The position numbers were made by a program, and so were the translations under genes. Source: Aculops lycopersici (taxonomy: Eukaryota; Arthropoda; Arachnida; Trombidiformes; Eriophyidae). From it: a DNA stretch of 64,000 nucleotides. Under the pieces are notes generated by a model. It saw only the letters and a program-made list of their open reading frames with translations, did no database searches and was not told the DNA's origin. Where the stretch lies: contig WNKI01000005.1 in NCBI GenBank assembly GCA_015350385.1, positions 2,192,698 to 2,256,697 on the forward strand. Reading direction: 5' to 3'. This document shows positions 53,425 to 64,000 of the stretch, piece after piece; within the stretch, counting starts at the first letter, position 1, and every line of letters begins with the position of its first letter.

Positions 53425-56354
53425 ATTTAGCTGAGCGTTTTACTCTTGGGATACTATTGTTAACTTGTGATAACAGTAGAGTGCAAGCACTTGAAGTTGG
53501 AGATTCGTTTGAGTTTAGCTCGTGTTGTTATTTCGTCTATTGGGTTCGTCGAGCCCAATTGCTTTGACGCGAATGCAACAACTAAAGCTCAAAGTAATCA
53601 ATACTGAAAGGGAGACAACAGCTAGAGATGGGAGCAATGAGTATAGTAATGGAGTAATAATAAGTAATAGTTATCAAGTGTATTTGGTTCAGGGAATAAC
53701 AACTTTGGTGATGATTGCGATGAAGGTTCTAGTTCTGGTTAGTTTCAGGTGATTGGTTTGATGGTGTTGGGGGGAAACTAATAGCTTCTATTAATCATGG
53801 CTAATATTAATCAAGAATAATTAGTGAATATTTCGTTTGCTTGTTGTAATCTTGAGTTAAGTGATCTATTTTAGTGGGACGAATGATACTGGTGCTGCGG
53901 TGGCCTAATAACTAGTGGCCATTCAAACAGTATACGCAAATGGCGACTGACCACAACGGGCGAGGAGCAGGAAGTGCAATATGCGCAATGCTTCAATATC
54001 GGCAACTCAATTTGCTGCTCGAATCGTCGTCTTTGTCGTCAATCTTTGGTTCAATCGTGGTTCTCGTTGTTGTTGCTTGTTTCAAGTGCAAGCTTCACAA
54101 GGCTACTTCTACTTTTCCCTTTTAACTTTTCTTTTTTTCTTGGACTTGCATTTATGTCCCTCTGCAAGAGTCGAAGCGCTAACTTTGCTGCGCCTTAGGG
54201 ACACTAGCGACACACAGTCTCTAGCTCTGCGGGCGGGGGAAGCGAAATGATGATATTTAGCGAAAAGCTGGATGGCAAGCAGACCAGAGCGATAGAGAGA
54301 AGAGAGAGAGAGAGAGCGAGCTTCAGGCGGAAAGTGTGTTTCTGGGGCCACTCGTCGTTGAACGAATTCCGCTCGCGCTGGCCGCAAACTTGAGCTTGTC
54401 CGCCGCGCGTTTAAAAGCCACAGAAAGATTGTGAGCGAAGGCGGTGGATAAGTGCGCCGGCCAGTGAACGATACGCGCCGCAAATTCGCTTCTCCTGCTG
54501 CTTCCCCTCTCGCCCCAACCAACCGAATCGCCTAAAGAAACTACAGAGAAAGAGAGAGAGAGACTCCAGTTTGCAGGCCGCAAATGATTGGCAATTGATG
54601 ATGGCCGAGCCAGAGGCAAGCGAGAGAGAACGCGTTGTTGTTGTTGTTGTTGTTGCTGCTGCTGCTAGTTTTCTGCCGTGTGTTGCAAAGAAGCTTGCGA
54701 GCTTTGGCCAAGGGGAGAGGCTGATGCAGTAGCAGCGGATACAGGCAAAGCGCGAGTTAGACGCCGCGGCGGCCCAAGCACAATGGCGCCGCCGTCGATG
54801 GCTGGCCAGCAGTTACAGAGCAGTGGTAGAAAATTCACATGCTGCCGGAGGATTTGGCACTGGTAAAGGGAAAGAGAAAGAGAGACTCACGGGCGACGTT
54901 AGTGGCAGCGGCAGCATCAGCGGCAACAGCAGAGGGACAAGAGGCAAAACACAGGCAGCGACCGTTCGCCCACCAACTCAAACCTCAAACCAACAGGCAA
55001 AAGTTCGCTCCGTTGTTGTTTACTCGGACGAATGGGCGACGCGCATGTTGTTCGTTCGCTCGCTAGCGTTGCCCTCGCCCTCGCTAACCTCTGCTTTCCC
55101 CCACAATCCATCCACCAGTCAGACAAAATTACAAAACCCCCGCTGCAAGTTTTTCGCTTGGCAATCCTGAAGTTGGGCCCGAGAGTCGCCATTGCCTCTG
55201 CTTAAAGTACAGTACAGTGCAGTAGTGGAGTCTAATAATACGGTTGTTTTGTTCCTTCCTCAGTCTATCCGTCTGTTTGTCTACTTGGGTCTCCTGCTTC
55301 TGGGGCAACCCGGCGACATGCAGGAACTTTGCATATGCACTAGCTAAGCAAGCTACAGGCCTGCTTCAGCTAGACTCTTTATGCCGATACTCTTATTGCA
55401 ATCTCATTTTGTTATGTTGGTGCCGACGCAATCTCACTTGCAATTGGGCTGATTAGAGGGGTTACAGCCAACAAGAGGCAAACAAGATGAGAGTTTACTA
55501 GCCAGCAGAGTGCTTGGACATGTGCACTCCGGGCGACAAATGCAAAGTTCGCTCGCTAACAAGTAAGTTGTACAAAAGTATTCGCGCCTCCATAGGCAAA
55601 CCAATAACCAACGAGACCACCTAGAGGACGACGGGGCGAGACGAGCCGATTTCGTCACCAGCACTGATGTTGGGCCAGCGCATGAACTCTAGGCTTGTTA
55701 GGTTGCATCCACAGCCCGTGCAGGGTGGGCTTGAGCGTCAACCCGCTACTGCTTTTGAGATCCATTTAACGGAGGTCTCTCCGAGTAAACGCGATATACA
55801 TGCGAGGGAGGTCCTGGCATAAAATAATGACGACTTCTTCGAGTTCCGTTGGCGGGCGGCGTATTAGCAACCGGAGCGTGTGAGTTGGTGGTCGCGAAGG
55901 GCAGCTACATCTACGAGAGATTAAAGGACAAAGTGAGCAAACGACGAGGCGACTCAAGGGAACACTCTAAGAATGCGTTCACTTCTGTCCATCGCAGGGC
56001 AGCAAATGAGACGCAAGGTAGCGGTGGGTTCCAGGGAAATCGTAGCTCAACACGAACAAGCAGAGAGAAGGGGCGAGAAATGAGAGCAACAGCAACATGG
56101 GAAACAGCCACATCATAGATGTCGACTTGGATTCCAGTGATTGGGTCAGTACCTAGTCAATAGTAGGGATAATTTGTCGGAAATTTATGTTATTAACACA
56201 TCATCTTTTGAGTATTTGAACGGAAACTGAAGATAGACTTGGCAAACATACACGATTGGCTAGATGAGAGTGAGTGTGTTTGTGTTGAGTTTGTGGACGA
56301 ATCCAATCTGCAAACTGGCTCAAGGATCCTTTCCTCTATCACTCGGCGTCCTAT
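53425..56354. other. 2.9-kb noncoding region, GA- and CpG-rich
   Basis: No supported protein. It resembles the region upstream of ARHGEF17, with GA microsatellites (54297-54320, 54546-54563), (GTT)n(GCT)n at 54637-54665 and many shadow frames. A minus-strand donor, C|GTGAGT, near 54880-54890 and an AG just upstream of ATG 53424 allow a noncoding first exon of the SERBP1-like gene, unproven. The part near 56355 is the 3' flank of TANGO6. Confidence 0.35.
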
Positions 56355-58721
56355 CTATCTTTGGATATTGTCTAGCAACGATAGGAACTCAATGTTCTTG
56401 ACTAGATCCACCTTGCCTCTGCCCGTTGAACCTGGAACCAGCGCAGACTGACGCTCGCCAACCAGTCGTTCCAAACCCAAGAGATCACGTGCAATTCGAT
56501 CCATCTCATCGAGCGCTAGGTCGACCTGCAAACTTAGCTTCTCGTCAAGGCTCTTGGATTTGACTCGCTTGAGTAGAGTATAAACAGCGCCTAGCTCACG
56601 CTGAATTGATTCCACCTTCAATCTGTCCAAACCAGAAAGGGTTGTTCTAAGCAAATCAATGGCTGCACAACGAACAAGCAAACTATCGTCCTCGACGGCA
56701 GCTTGAACACATGAAAGCACGTCCATCGCATAGTTGCCCAGCGAGTCGCCTAGATTCTTGCAAACTTCGCCCATGTTTGTTAGACTTGACATTCTCATTA
56801 ATTCCTCGGCATCTTGGCAACCAGTCATAAGGCAGGGCATAATCTGCTGGGCATAATATGGAGTAGTGTCATTCATTTGCTTGATCAATCTAACCAAAGC
56901 CTCGCCAACATTTATCCTTTGACGTATATCTAAATCTTGACGCGAGTGCAAACCCACAAGCTTTGGCAAAATATCCTGGGTTTTCCTTACCGACATCTCG
57001 GCCATCAAATTTATGCAAGCCAAGAATACATACGAATCCTGGTCGGCCAGAGAACCCTCGACCATATTGTAGATTGTAGAAATTTGAGTTATCATGTATT
57101 TGTCATTTGCCTGAACCAGTTGCTTCAATCTAATTAGTGCATGGACTCTATTGGGAACCAACTTATCATTGAGGTCCTTTATGATGAGGTCCAGTTCAAC
57201 GCGTGACTGCTTATCCTTATCAAGCCATGGCTCCGGCTCTGAATCGTCACCACCTTGATTCCACTCGCTGTCAAACTTAAATGTGATCTCTTCCAGTCTA
57301 TGGATCAGGGAGTTTAAACTTTCAACTAATGTCTTATCCTCCTCGCTTAGTTGCTTCCTGTCTTTGCGAACAAACGACCTTAGTTCGCGCAAAACTGGCA
57401 AACACTTTTTCTTAAAACTATCATCGCCATCAGTTTGCGTTAAAATTGTGGTCGCTATAACACCCAAGATATCGAGACAACTTGTCAAAGAGTTTCGAAG
57501 CAAATTCAGCTCCTGGACGGCTTCCTTTGGCGATTGCCTCAACAGGGTTAGGTAGTTCCAAAGAGTTCGGTCTACCAGATCAACAGCCATCTCCGGGCGA
57601 GAGACTATGATACTGAGAATGTCTAATCTACCTGAACTTTCTTGAACAGTTTGAGTCAATAATGGGTCTATTAATGCAGCGCATAATGAGTAGGCTCGCT
57701 CGTTTGGTGCTCGTCTTATCAAGTCATGGAAGTGGAAAAAGAATTTGAGTACGAGTTCAGATCCAGTCGACTCTAAAAGCGACATGACTACTTCAACAAT
57801 GAGACTTTGATTTGATTGATGTTGACCTCGAGATTCTTCTTCGGTCAACTTGATAGTTATCTCATATTCTTCCTCAAGTTTTTCATAGATGTCACATTTC
57901 TCGTTATCAAATAATAAAGTTTTCTCCAACAAGCAACAGGCTGCTCCAGGTTTCAAATCGCTCAAGGTGTCCATGAGACAGGATTTAATTTTGAACTTGA
58001 GGTGACTCGGAGTGTTGTACAGTGCAACATAACAATAAAAAAGATTGGGGAATAGATTGCCTCTTACCTCAGGTATTCTTACATTTTGGAATATATTGAG
58101 TAGAGTCAAGAGGGCTTCTTTTGGCTTAAATCTTTCGTTTGGTCTCCATATGGCGGAGATCATGTCGCCAAATATCACGCGAGAGATATTCTTGTTCTTT
58201 GCATGCGGCGATGAGATCATGGAATCAATCATTATGGAAGCTAGGTTGACATAGGTTGGCTTCTCATGTACCAATAGAGGTTTGAGTTGTTTGGTAATAT
58301 TATCACAGTATTGTTCATATGGCATGCAGAGTTTTGGAGAACAGGCAACAATCTGCGAGACGGCAATAAATCTTTGGTTATGGGTGGTTACTTTTTGTGA
58401 GCTTGTATCAAAATCGATTAATGCTAAAAATAGATTGATAATCCCATCGGATTCCGTTACAAATCTTGATAGTTCCATGGACAACTCTAGCCGTCTATCT
58501 CGGTCCTTCTCGATTGCAGCCTCGTAGATGAGCTTCATGCAAACTTTGATGGGATTGTTTTCATCATCTTTCATCTCTTGAGAATACTTCTTCTTTAGCT
58601 TCTCCACATTCTCTTCGCTGAATTCGAATGGCAACTCGTTCGAGTTTGCCGAGTCCATAGTATTTGTTTTTCTGGCTCTTGGATGGGATAAGGTATATTG
58701 AGGTTTTGGTGCAGTTATCAT
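56355..58721 (-). CDS. TANGO6: Transport and Golgi organization protein 6 homologue
   Basis: 788 residues, one exon. It is all-helical with HEAT-like repeats. The C-terminal half carries the two RTP1-type conserved blocks: LVPNRVHALIRLKQLV with SLADQDSYVFLACINLMAEM, and RQRINVGEALVRLIKQM followed by ELMRMSSLTNMGEVCKNLG and the VRCAAIDLLRTTLSGL repeat. These mark TANGO6 (Drosophila) and its fungal relative Rtp1, linked to secretion, Golgi organisation and nuclear import of RNA polymerase II. It is shorter than vertebrate TANGO6 (about 1090), mostly in the N-terminal half. ATG 58721 gives the full frame; the in-frame ATG 58658 (MDSANSN) is an alternative start 21 codons later. Confidence 0.85.
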   Translation of the reverse strand: MITAPKPQYTLSHPRARKTNTMDSANSNELPFEFSEENVEKLKKKYSQEMKDDENNPIKVCMKLIYEAAIEKDRDRRLELSMELSRFVTESDGIINLFLALIDFDTSSQKVTTHNQRFIAVSQIVACSPKLCMPYEQYCDNITKQLKPLLVHEKPTYVNLASIMIDSMISSPHAKNKNISRVIFGDMISAIWRPNERFKPKEALLTLLNIFQNVRIPEVRGNLFPNLFYCYVALYNTPSHLKFKIKSCLMDTLSDLKPGAACCLLEKTLLFDNEKCDIYEKLEEEYEITIKLTEEESRGQHQSNQSLIVEVVMSLLESTGSELVLKFFFHFHDLIRRAPNERAYSLCAALIDPLLTQTVQESSGRLDILSIIVSRPEMAVDLVDRTLWNYLTLLRQSPKEAVQELNLLRNSLTSCLDILGVIATTILTQTDGDDSFKKKCLPVLRELRSFVRKDRKQLSEEDKTLVESLNSLIHRLEEITFKFDSEWNQGGDDSEPEPWLDKDKQSRVELDLIIKDLNDKLVPNRVHALIRLKQLVQANDKYMITQISTIYNMVEGSLADQDSYVFLACINLMAEMSVRKTQDILPKLVGLHSRQDLDIRQRINVGEALVRLIKQMNDTTPYYAQQIMPCLMTGCQDAEELMRMSSLTNMGEVCKNLGDSLGNYAMDVLSCVQAAVEDDSLLVRCAAIDLLRTTLSGLDRLKVESIQRELGAVYTLLKRVKSKSLDEKLSLQVDLALDEMDRIARDLLGLERLVGERQSALVPGSTGRGKVDLVKNIEFLSLLDNIQR

Positions 58722-59483
58722 TTGATTGGAATCTAGAATGAAAATAATATTGTTGCACTGAGCGGCGTTTTTTGCACGCTCATGGCTGCGCCACGTGCTT
58801 CCCTTTGCAGGTCATAGATTGCATCTTTTCAATAGATTGTAACTTTCAAGCCTCATTCCATCTTCCTGTGCACTGCTCCGGAAACAGGTTGTTACATCAT
58901 GGCCAACTCATGTTAGTCAATGGTCGTGCCAGTTAAAGACAAAGACCCAACATCCTCGCGGAAGGGTTTAATTAACTGGTCGTCAAAAGTGAGTTGAGCA
59001 ATAAACTGCTAAGGTGAACGCCGCTAGATTTGTCATGGCAGTGAACAAGCATATTCAATTAATCTATCTCAAATTATTAGGCAATAAAAGCCTCCCTGAA
59101 TACCTTCTGCAGCGACAGTTGTTATTAAATACAAAATTAGTGTTGACTACAGGCATGCCATAAATGACTGCAACTCGACTACTTTTCATACGGATTTTTG
59201 GGATTTTCTTCCGCATAGTTGTCTTCTCTGATCAACTGAAGGGAATCGTGGAGAAATTTTGGAGATCGAACTAAAGGTTTGTGTAATACAACCAGAATTT
59301 GAAGCTTTTATGGGATCTAACACCCCATAAAGTTTTTCCTATATAGTGATACGGTCGCACAGAGCGGTAGCTACGCGAGAGGTCGTTCTAACACGACGCC
59401 TAAAACCCTGTTTTCCGTATCGAGTTCCAGAAGCAAAAGAGTCGGGCGAATTGGACGTGCCTTCCAGGTAGGGTTTTGGGTGA

Positions 59484-59888
59484 ATGGCGAAGTCTGCTCG
59501 GCGAAGAAATGCCTTTCCCCTCTTCGCCGTGGCGAAAAAGTTTCGCCACTCGTTTGCCCACTTCTCTCAAGAAAAATTCGCACATTTTCGACGCCTCTTC
59601 GCCAAGCGAACGCTTATTTCGCCAACTCCCTGAGCGACATTAAATCAGGGATTTTGTTCTAATCACCGTACAAACAAATCGTGAGCCAGGGTAAAGATTG
59701 TTAATTAGCAGAGTACAACGAGCTCAGCGAGAACTTGAATTTATTTTGCCCCAACTTCGTCGATTTGTCTCAGACAATCTGGCGAAGTAGACGAAATTTT
59801 CGCCATGCGGATAAAACCCTGTATGGCGAAACTTTTTCGCCACGACGAAGAGGGGAAAGGCATTTCTTCGCCGAGCAGTCTTCGCCAT
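59484..59888. mobile_element. Foldback element with 65-bp GGCGAA-rich inverted repeats
   Basis: Arms 59484-59548 and 59824-59888 are reverse complements with two mismatches in 65, separated by 275 nt. Each arm has nested hairpins (GGCGAAAAAGTTTCGCC). About thirteen GGCGAA/TTCGCC hexamers lie in the arms and between them. Weaker inverted similarity continues outward for 30-40 nt, so the full element may span about 59440-59930. No transposase frame. It is most like a nonautonomous foldback/MITE. Confidence 0.7.
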
Positions 59889-60907
59889 TTGCCCACCAGC
59901 CTATTTTCAGGTCTTGCCATAGAAACTGAAAACATGGATTTGAGACTCAAATCCAAGTTTTCGAAAGCACAACTTTTTCCACCAGAATCGCAGTCATTTT
60001 TACCATACCTGTATGCATCACAGAAGAATTCTTTCAGCCCTACAGCTCAAAACTTTTCCATTATCTCACCAACTAATTTGCCACCTCATTGTAATCAATC
60101 ATACATACAGTAGTCCAGTTGTGACCGAGTCAAGCGTTGCGGAGCAAACGCATGATTGTTCATTGTGTTAAGTAGTCCTTCCTGGAAACTCAAATGATCT
60201 CTCTTTTTCATTAACTTCACTAAATCATATATCCTAATTATGTCGACTGCCTAGCCGCCGACACTGCCCCTACCACACACTGTGGAAATATTTATACCAC
60301 GCGCACGAAATAATATTTAGGGGTTCTCTTAGCTAGTGGCGCAAAGCCAGCGACAGGTCTCGGTTGTGGGCCACACGAAGCGCTGCTCTTTTCCCCTCGC
60401 CATTTCGTTGGTTCCCGTGCTTTAGTCGCCTGCGCCAACATATGTCAATGTCGATATTGTTGTGCCCTCGTCAGGATAGTCGTAGTTTTCATTGCGCTTG
60501 AGTGGTTGTTTGGTTGGTATTGCCAAAATAACATACAATAATGAAATTAGATCTCGCGATACGTCCATGAATTCAGTCAGCCTGATTTTATGTCAAGTCA
60601 GTTCTAAAACTCTCGACTCACAACAACAGAAGCTACGTCGAAAACGACAACAACGAAAACGATATGTGCCATAGGTGGCAGCTTCTACATTCGGTTACCG
60701 ACCTTCCAATCATATATCATGTATCGATATCGTGGGATACATAGTGATGTTAACACCTGAACGACTGCTGCCTGTTGACCCTAGACTATATGCTATCTCC
60801 CGTGACTTGTGGCGTATCCTGTATGAGGCACTTTAACCTCGTCGAGTAACGATGAGAAAGAAAGAGAGCCGAGTGGTTGATCGGGAACATAAACTAGTGT
60901 CATCAAG

Positions 60908-60944
60908 TATATAAGTGATGGTTGACTTTTACATCAAGCATTCA
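60908..60944 (+). promoter_or_regulatory. TATA-type promoter candidate
   Basis: TATATAAG at 60908-60915 with possible initiators ATCAAG (A at 60936) and TTCAACT (A at 60944). It may serve the SLC36 gene 700 nt downstream. A tiny ATG frame at 60948 ends after eight codons and could act as an upstream ORF. Confidence 0.3.
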
Positions 60945-61652
60945 ACTATGCCCACCTACCAATCTACAGATTAGTTTCAGTTAGCCGTGTATTTGTACTA
61001 TTCAATCTTAATTATATATATCGTGATCACGGCTACAACGGCGCCGGTAGTAGTTACTTTTGGCGGGATGCATGGCGACCGCAAACTGACTTTGTGTTTG
61101 AGATTAAACCAGTATATGAGATTTACCTGTCAAGCCGACGCACTTAACGCAGATGAACGCGCCTTAGCAATCATTAGTTAAACAATACTCAAGCAACTAA
61201 TTAGCCTAGTATTTTTTCAGCTAGGCACCCGTTAATAGTTTTTTTTGCAACAGGTCCCACGTGACACATGATTCTTTGGAATCATAAACAAGTAACCTTA
61301 CAGGTTCTATAGACAATTAGAAATCACCGCTAATATTTACCAAATTCAATAAAAGAAGCAAACGAGTTGACATGAACTATTTGAAAAGTTGTAAAACCTA
61401 GTATTTGTATTGGATGTGCTATAAACATGGGATGACTCTCGAGCATCGAAGATTAGCCATCTCAAGTTATTTGTCTCTAGACCGATTTAGACTGATGATA
61501 TATACATATATATATATATACCCCAAATGAATGAAAACTTCCAACTGAGAATCAAAAATAAGAATAGAAACAGCGTAGAATAGAATAGAAATCAAATCAA
61601 TTTAACCATTCGAAACAACCATACGATACGGTACATAAAGTAGTCTATCAAG

Positions 61653-63131
61653 ATGGCTGACAGGAACACCTATACGCAGGCTCTCACCCATATGATCAAG
61701 GGCAATTTGGGAGCCGGATTACTGGCTATGCCCGCCTCGTTTGCACATGCAGGTCTATACGGCGGTATCATTGGCCTTCCCATGTTGTGTCTCATATCTG
61801 GTTACTGTGTCCAATTACTACTGAGATCGTCAAGACATCTTTCAATCAAAAACAAGAGCATCTCTTTGGAGTATGGAGATGTCTCAGTGAACGCCTTCCG
61901 GGCCGGGCCCCGATGTACTCAAAGGATAGCCGAGTATATGAGTCGCATTGTAGAAGTTATCTTGTTTGTGACACAACTAGGAGTTTGTTGCGTGTATCTG
62001 ATTTTCATAGTGGACAATATAACTGAAATTCTAGGAACATATAAAATAATTGTATCAAAGAGTCTTGTATTCGCATGCATCCTTCCGTTTATGGTGCTGC
62101 TAGGCTTAATCCGAACCCTAAATCGCCTATCATATGCTTCGCTGGTGGCCAATCTATCTCAAACATTAGGATTACTACTCATAGTGGAATATCTATTCAG
62201 AGATCTGGACAAGTTCGACCTAACAAGACGCGAAAAATTCATGCCAATCAAGGATATCGCTCTAGGTTTTGGTTCAGCCATGTTTGCATTCGAAGGAATA
62301 TCGGTGGTCTTACCGATTTATAGAACTCTCAGGAAACCAGAACAGATGCCAGGAGTCTTTGGCGTGGCTAATGTATCTTTTGTCATCATTTTGATCCTCT
62401 ACTTTATTGTTGGAATCCTCGGTTACCTGAGATTTGGACACCGTGTTAGGGATAGCATCACGCTCAACCTACCTGCAACTCCTTTGTACGATGCAGTGCG
62501 AGCCATGTTCACCTTGTCTATCCTCCTCTCTTACCCATTGCAGTTCTATGTACTAAATCAGATTGTTTGGACTTGGGTCAAAAATAACTTACTTGAGAGC
62601 CAAGTTTTGGAATCAAATCTGAGACAAGTAATGCCCACCGTAGATACGTTCGGACCAAGTTTGAAGCCAAAATTGCAGCCACAACAACAGCAGCAAGAAA
62701 AAGTTTCCAACAAGGTGGAGGCAACAAGTGTTGCCATAAGTGGAGTCTCACATACTTCGTCATCGTCCTCCACGTCCCCAACTCAATCATCAACCGAATC
62801 ACTGGACCCCTCGTCGCTAGTTGCGCCGAGACACTTGTTGAGACATGAGTATTGTTGCCGGGTCGCGCTAGTCTTGATTACGTTCACCCTCGCCTGCAGT
62901 GTTCCTAAACTCAATCTATTGATGGATCTTGTTGGATCCATGACTGGAACACTGCTGTCACTGACACTACCGGCTACAATCCATCTAACAACTTTCATTA
63001 GGGAAACTCATGGATCTAAGAAGGTAATGTTGGTTTTGATAGACTCAGCAATTATTATATTCAGCTTGGTGGCAGGGGGAACTGGATCAGTAATAAGTTT
63101 TACAACAATATTGAATTCAATCCGTAAATAA
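61653..63131 (+). CDS. SLC36/AAAP-family proton-coupled amino acid transporter
   Basis: 492 residues, one exon. The family start is clear: THMIKGNLGAGLLAMPASFAHAG in the first membrane helix. About eleven hydrophobic segments follow, with LGFGSAMFAFEGISVVLPI and the LRFGHRVRDSITLNLP loop typical of animal SLC36 (PAT, Drosophila pathetic and relatives). A Gln- and Ser-rich hydrophilic insertion (about 338-395) sits in a cytoplasmic loop before the last three helices (CCRVALVLITFTLACSVPKLNLLMDLVGS). Such transporters export or import small neutral amino acids at the plasma or lysosomal membrane and can signal to TORC1. Substrate cannot be read here. Start ATG 61653 in CAAGATGG context. Confidence 0.9.
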   Translation: MADRNTYTQALTHMIKGNLGAGLLAMPASFAHAGLYGGIIGLPMLCLISGYCVQLLLRSSRHLSIKNKSISLEYGDVSVNAFRAGPRCTQRIAEYMSRIVEVILFVTQLGVCCVYLIFIVDNITEILGTYKIIVSKSLVFACILPFMVLLGLIRTLNRLSYASLVANLSQTLGLLLIVEYLFRDLDKFDLTRREKFMPIKDIALGFGSAMFAFEGISVVLPIYRTLRKPEQMPGVFGVANVSFVIILILYFIVGILGYLRFGHRVRDSITLNLPATPLYDAVRAMFTLSILLSYPLQFYVLNQIVWTWVKNNLLESQVLESNLRQVMPTVDTFGPSLKPKLQPQQQQQEKVSNKVEATSVAISGVSHTSSSSSTSPTQSSTESLDPSSLVAPRHLLRHEYCCRVALVLITFTLACSVPKLNLLMDLVGSMTGTLLSLTLPATIHLTTFIRETHGSKKVMLVLIDSAIIIFSLVAGGTGSVISFTTILNSIRK

Positions 63132-63415
63132 TGCCTTAGAATAATTGTAAAATCATTCTTAGCAGAATAGAAGAATCAATTCTCTAGTTTGTATTATAAC
63201 ATTTAAATTGTATCATTTTTAATAAGAGACAGTAACGATGGTATTGCAGACAATACTATTGTCTTCATTAGTGACACTAAACTATATCATGATCACAATT
63301 GATTGGATAATTCAACAAATAATTAATCAAATGCACAATACAACTCTTTCTAGGAACTGTCATAGTATCTAATCTTTCTATCATTCTTGGAACTCCAACT
63401 CTCACATTGTGTCCT
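63132..63415. other. Convergent intergenic region
   Basis: AT-rich. Minus-strand ATTAAA at 63218-63223 lies about 190 nt past the stop of the partial gene. No canonical + strand AATAAA was seen for the SLC36 gene. Confidence 0.35.
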
Positions 63416-64000
63416 CTAATGAAATTTATCTTTTTTGTTAGTTTTGTACGTCAATCTCGATGATTTAACAGCAGCCTGTTGCTGCTGATTATCGGCTCCT
63501 CCAACTGACGGCAGGTAGGATAGGGATATTGATTTGATTGAGCTCAGCTGACCGGAACTAGACTTCTGTGAGGATGAGGCCGACGAGTTAGCTATTTGCT
63601 GCCCCGTTGGCTTACTTCTTGTTCTGCTACTATTGCCCAAATCTTGGTCAAAGTTTTGTGTCTGGTTCCCCTCAATTGTGGTCGTTAGTTGCCTCATTCT
63701 ACGTGTTCTAGTGTCTATCTTTCGTGAGCCTTTATCTTGCATTAGATTATTGGTTGGTAATGGCTTTTCGCTTTGTTGAGACACTTTCGAGGCTCTGGTC
63801 TTGATTAGAGTCTCCTGATTAATAGGCTTCGATCTACCCACTACTTCCTGCTTAGGCGTGCTATTCAGGTTACTAGTTTTCGATTTTTCTGGGCCTAAAT
63901 ACTGAATAGAACCCTTAGAACCTCCAGGTTTACCCCGACTCACAACAGGCGACGCTATCGTGGCTGCTCCTCGAATCTCTCTGGTGCTCGCTTTCTTGAT
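63416..64000 (-). CDS. C-terminal part of an unidentified Ser/Lys/Gln-rich protein
   Basis: The frame is open from the window edge to the stop at 63416, at least 195 residues, so the gene starts beyond 64000. The segment is low complexity: Ser, Thr, Lys, Gln and Arg rich with no hydrophobic core, domain or metal site (SRGKPGGSKGS, RTRRMRQLTTTIEG, ASSSQKSSSGQLSS, a Gln run, basic end NKKDKFH). A GTG at 63943 is not a start. It is probably the disordered tail of a larger protein. Family unknown. Confidence 0.5.
   Translation of the reverse strand: MKKASTREIRGAATIASPVVSRGKPGGSKGSIQYLGPEKSKTSNLNSTPKQEVVGRSKPINQETLIKTRASKVSQQSEKPLPTNNLMQDKGSRKIDTRTRRMRQLTTTIEGNQTQNFDQDLGNSSRTRSKPTGQQIANSSASSSQKSSSGQLSSIKSISLSYLPSVGGADNQQQQAAVKSSRLTYKTNKKDKFH

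Larger units (their letters stand above)
58722..61652. other. 2.9-kb intergenic region with foldback element
   Basis: No protein-coding gene is supported. It holds the foldback element described separately, a TATA-type promoter candidate near 60908 and a TA microsatellite at 61497-61520. A frame at 60987-61181 starts at GTG, has no ATG at its start and no recognisable content. Confidence 0.4.

Noticed and set aside
54109..55192. Several frames of 75-140 codons on both strands
   Set aside because: They are Ser/Arg/Ala-rich shadows of GA and GC-rich DNA that overlap one another and have no family resemblance.
59371..59662. Short frames within the GGCGAA element
   Set aside because: They exist on both strands because the element is palindromic, and their translations only repeat the hexamer.
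60987..61181. 64-codon frame near a TATA box as a secreted peptide
   Set aside because: It starts at GTG, has no ATG in a usable place, and the hydrophobic start comes from AT-rich sequence. No precursor features such as dibasic sites with Gly.

Overview
The window is nuclear DNA of an animal, most likely an arthropod and probably an acariform mite. The evidence is a set of metazoan orthologues (ARHGEF17, DHX38/PRP16, RPS13, SDHC, PRMT1, SS18L2, TANGO6, an SLC36 transporter), a separate PAL enzyme as in arthropods, a cysteine protease of the arthropod 26/29-kDa type, an NPC2-like lipid-binding protein, and a six-cysteine secreted protein that recalls acarine microplusins. Most coding genes here lack introns, and the few introns found are short and mostly near the 5' end. 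Published eriophyoid mite genomes show similar strong intron loss, but placing this window there is inference. There are two 20-N assembly gaps, both inside microsatellites.

Layout. 0-7.4 kb: an NPC2-like gene (-), in a large GA-rich noncoding region with a TATA/Inr promoter and good splice donors on the + strand. 7.4-19 kb: an ARHGEF17 orthologue (+) with six exons and one giant 3' exon. 19-20.6 kb: a repeat copy. 20.7-24.4 kb: a divergent pair of secreted proteins, a six-cysteine protein (-) and a 26/29-kDa-type cysteine protease (+). 25.7-29.4 kb: a decayed VWC gene followed by an intact two-VWC secreted protein. 29.7-36.8 kb: a compact housekeeping block with DHX38 (-), RPS13 (+), SDHC (+), PRMT1 (-), SS18L2 (+) and a longin-only delta-COP-like gene (-). 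37.4-46.6 kb: a membrane-anchored PAL (+), an MTMR10/12-type pseudophosphatase (+), a second and more divergent longin-only delta-COP paralogue (-), a SUEL-lectin-like secreted protein (-) and an unknown zinc-finger protein (+). 47.8-49.7 kb: a secreted Ser/Gly/Tyr-rich structural protein (+). 50.8-51.5 kb: a second copy of the 19-kb repeat. 52.2-53.4 kb: a SERBP1/Vig2-like RNA-binding protein (-). 56.4-58.7 kb: TANGO6 (-). 59.4-60 kb: a foldback element rich in GGCGAA. 61.7-63.1 kb: an SLC36 transporter (+). 63.4-64 kb: the 3' end of an unidentified gene (-).

The genes do not form one pathway. The most unusual signals are the two truncated delta-COP paralogues, the decayed VWC copy beside its intact relative, the repeat pair whose core is far better conserved than its arms, the foldback element, and the very long insertion with His tracts in the ARHGEF17 propeller.
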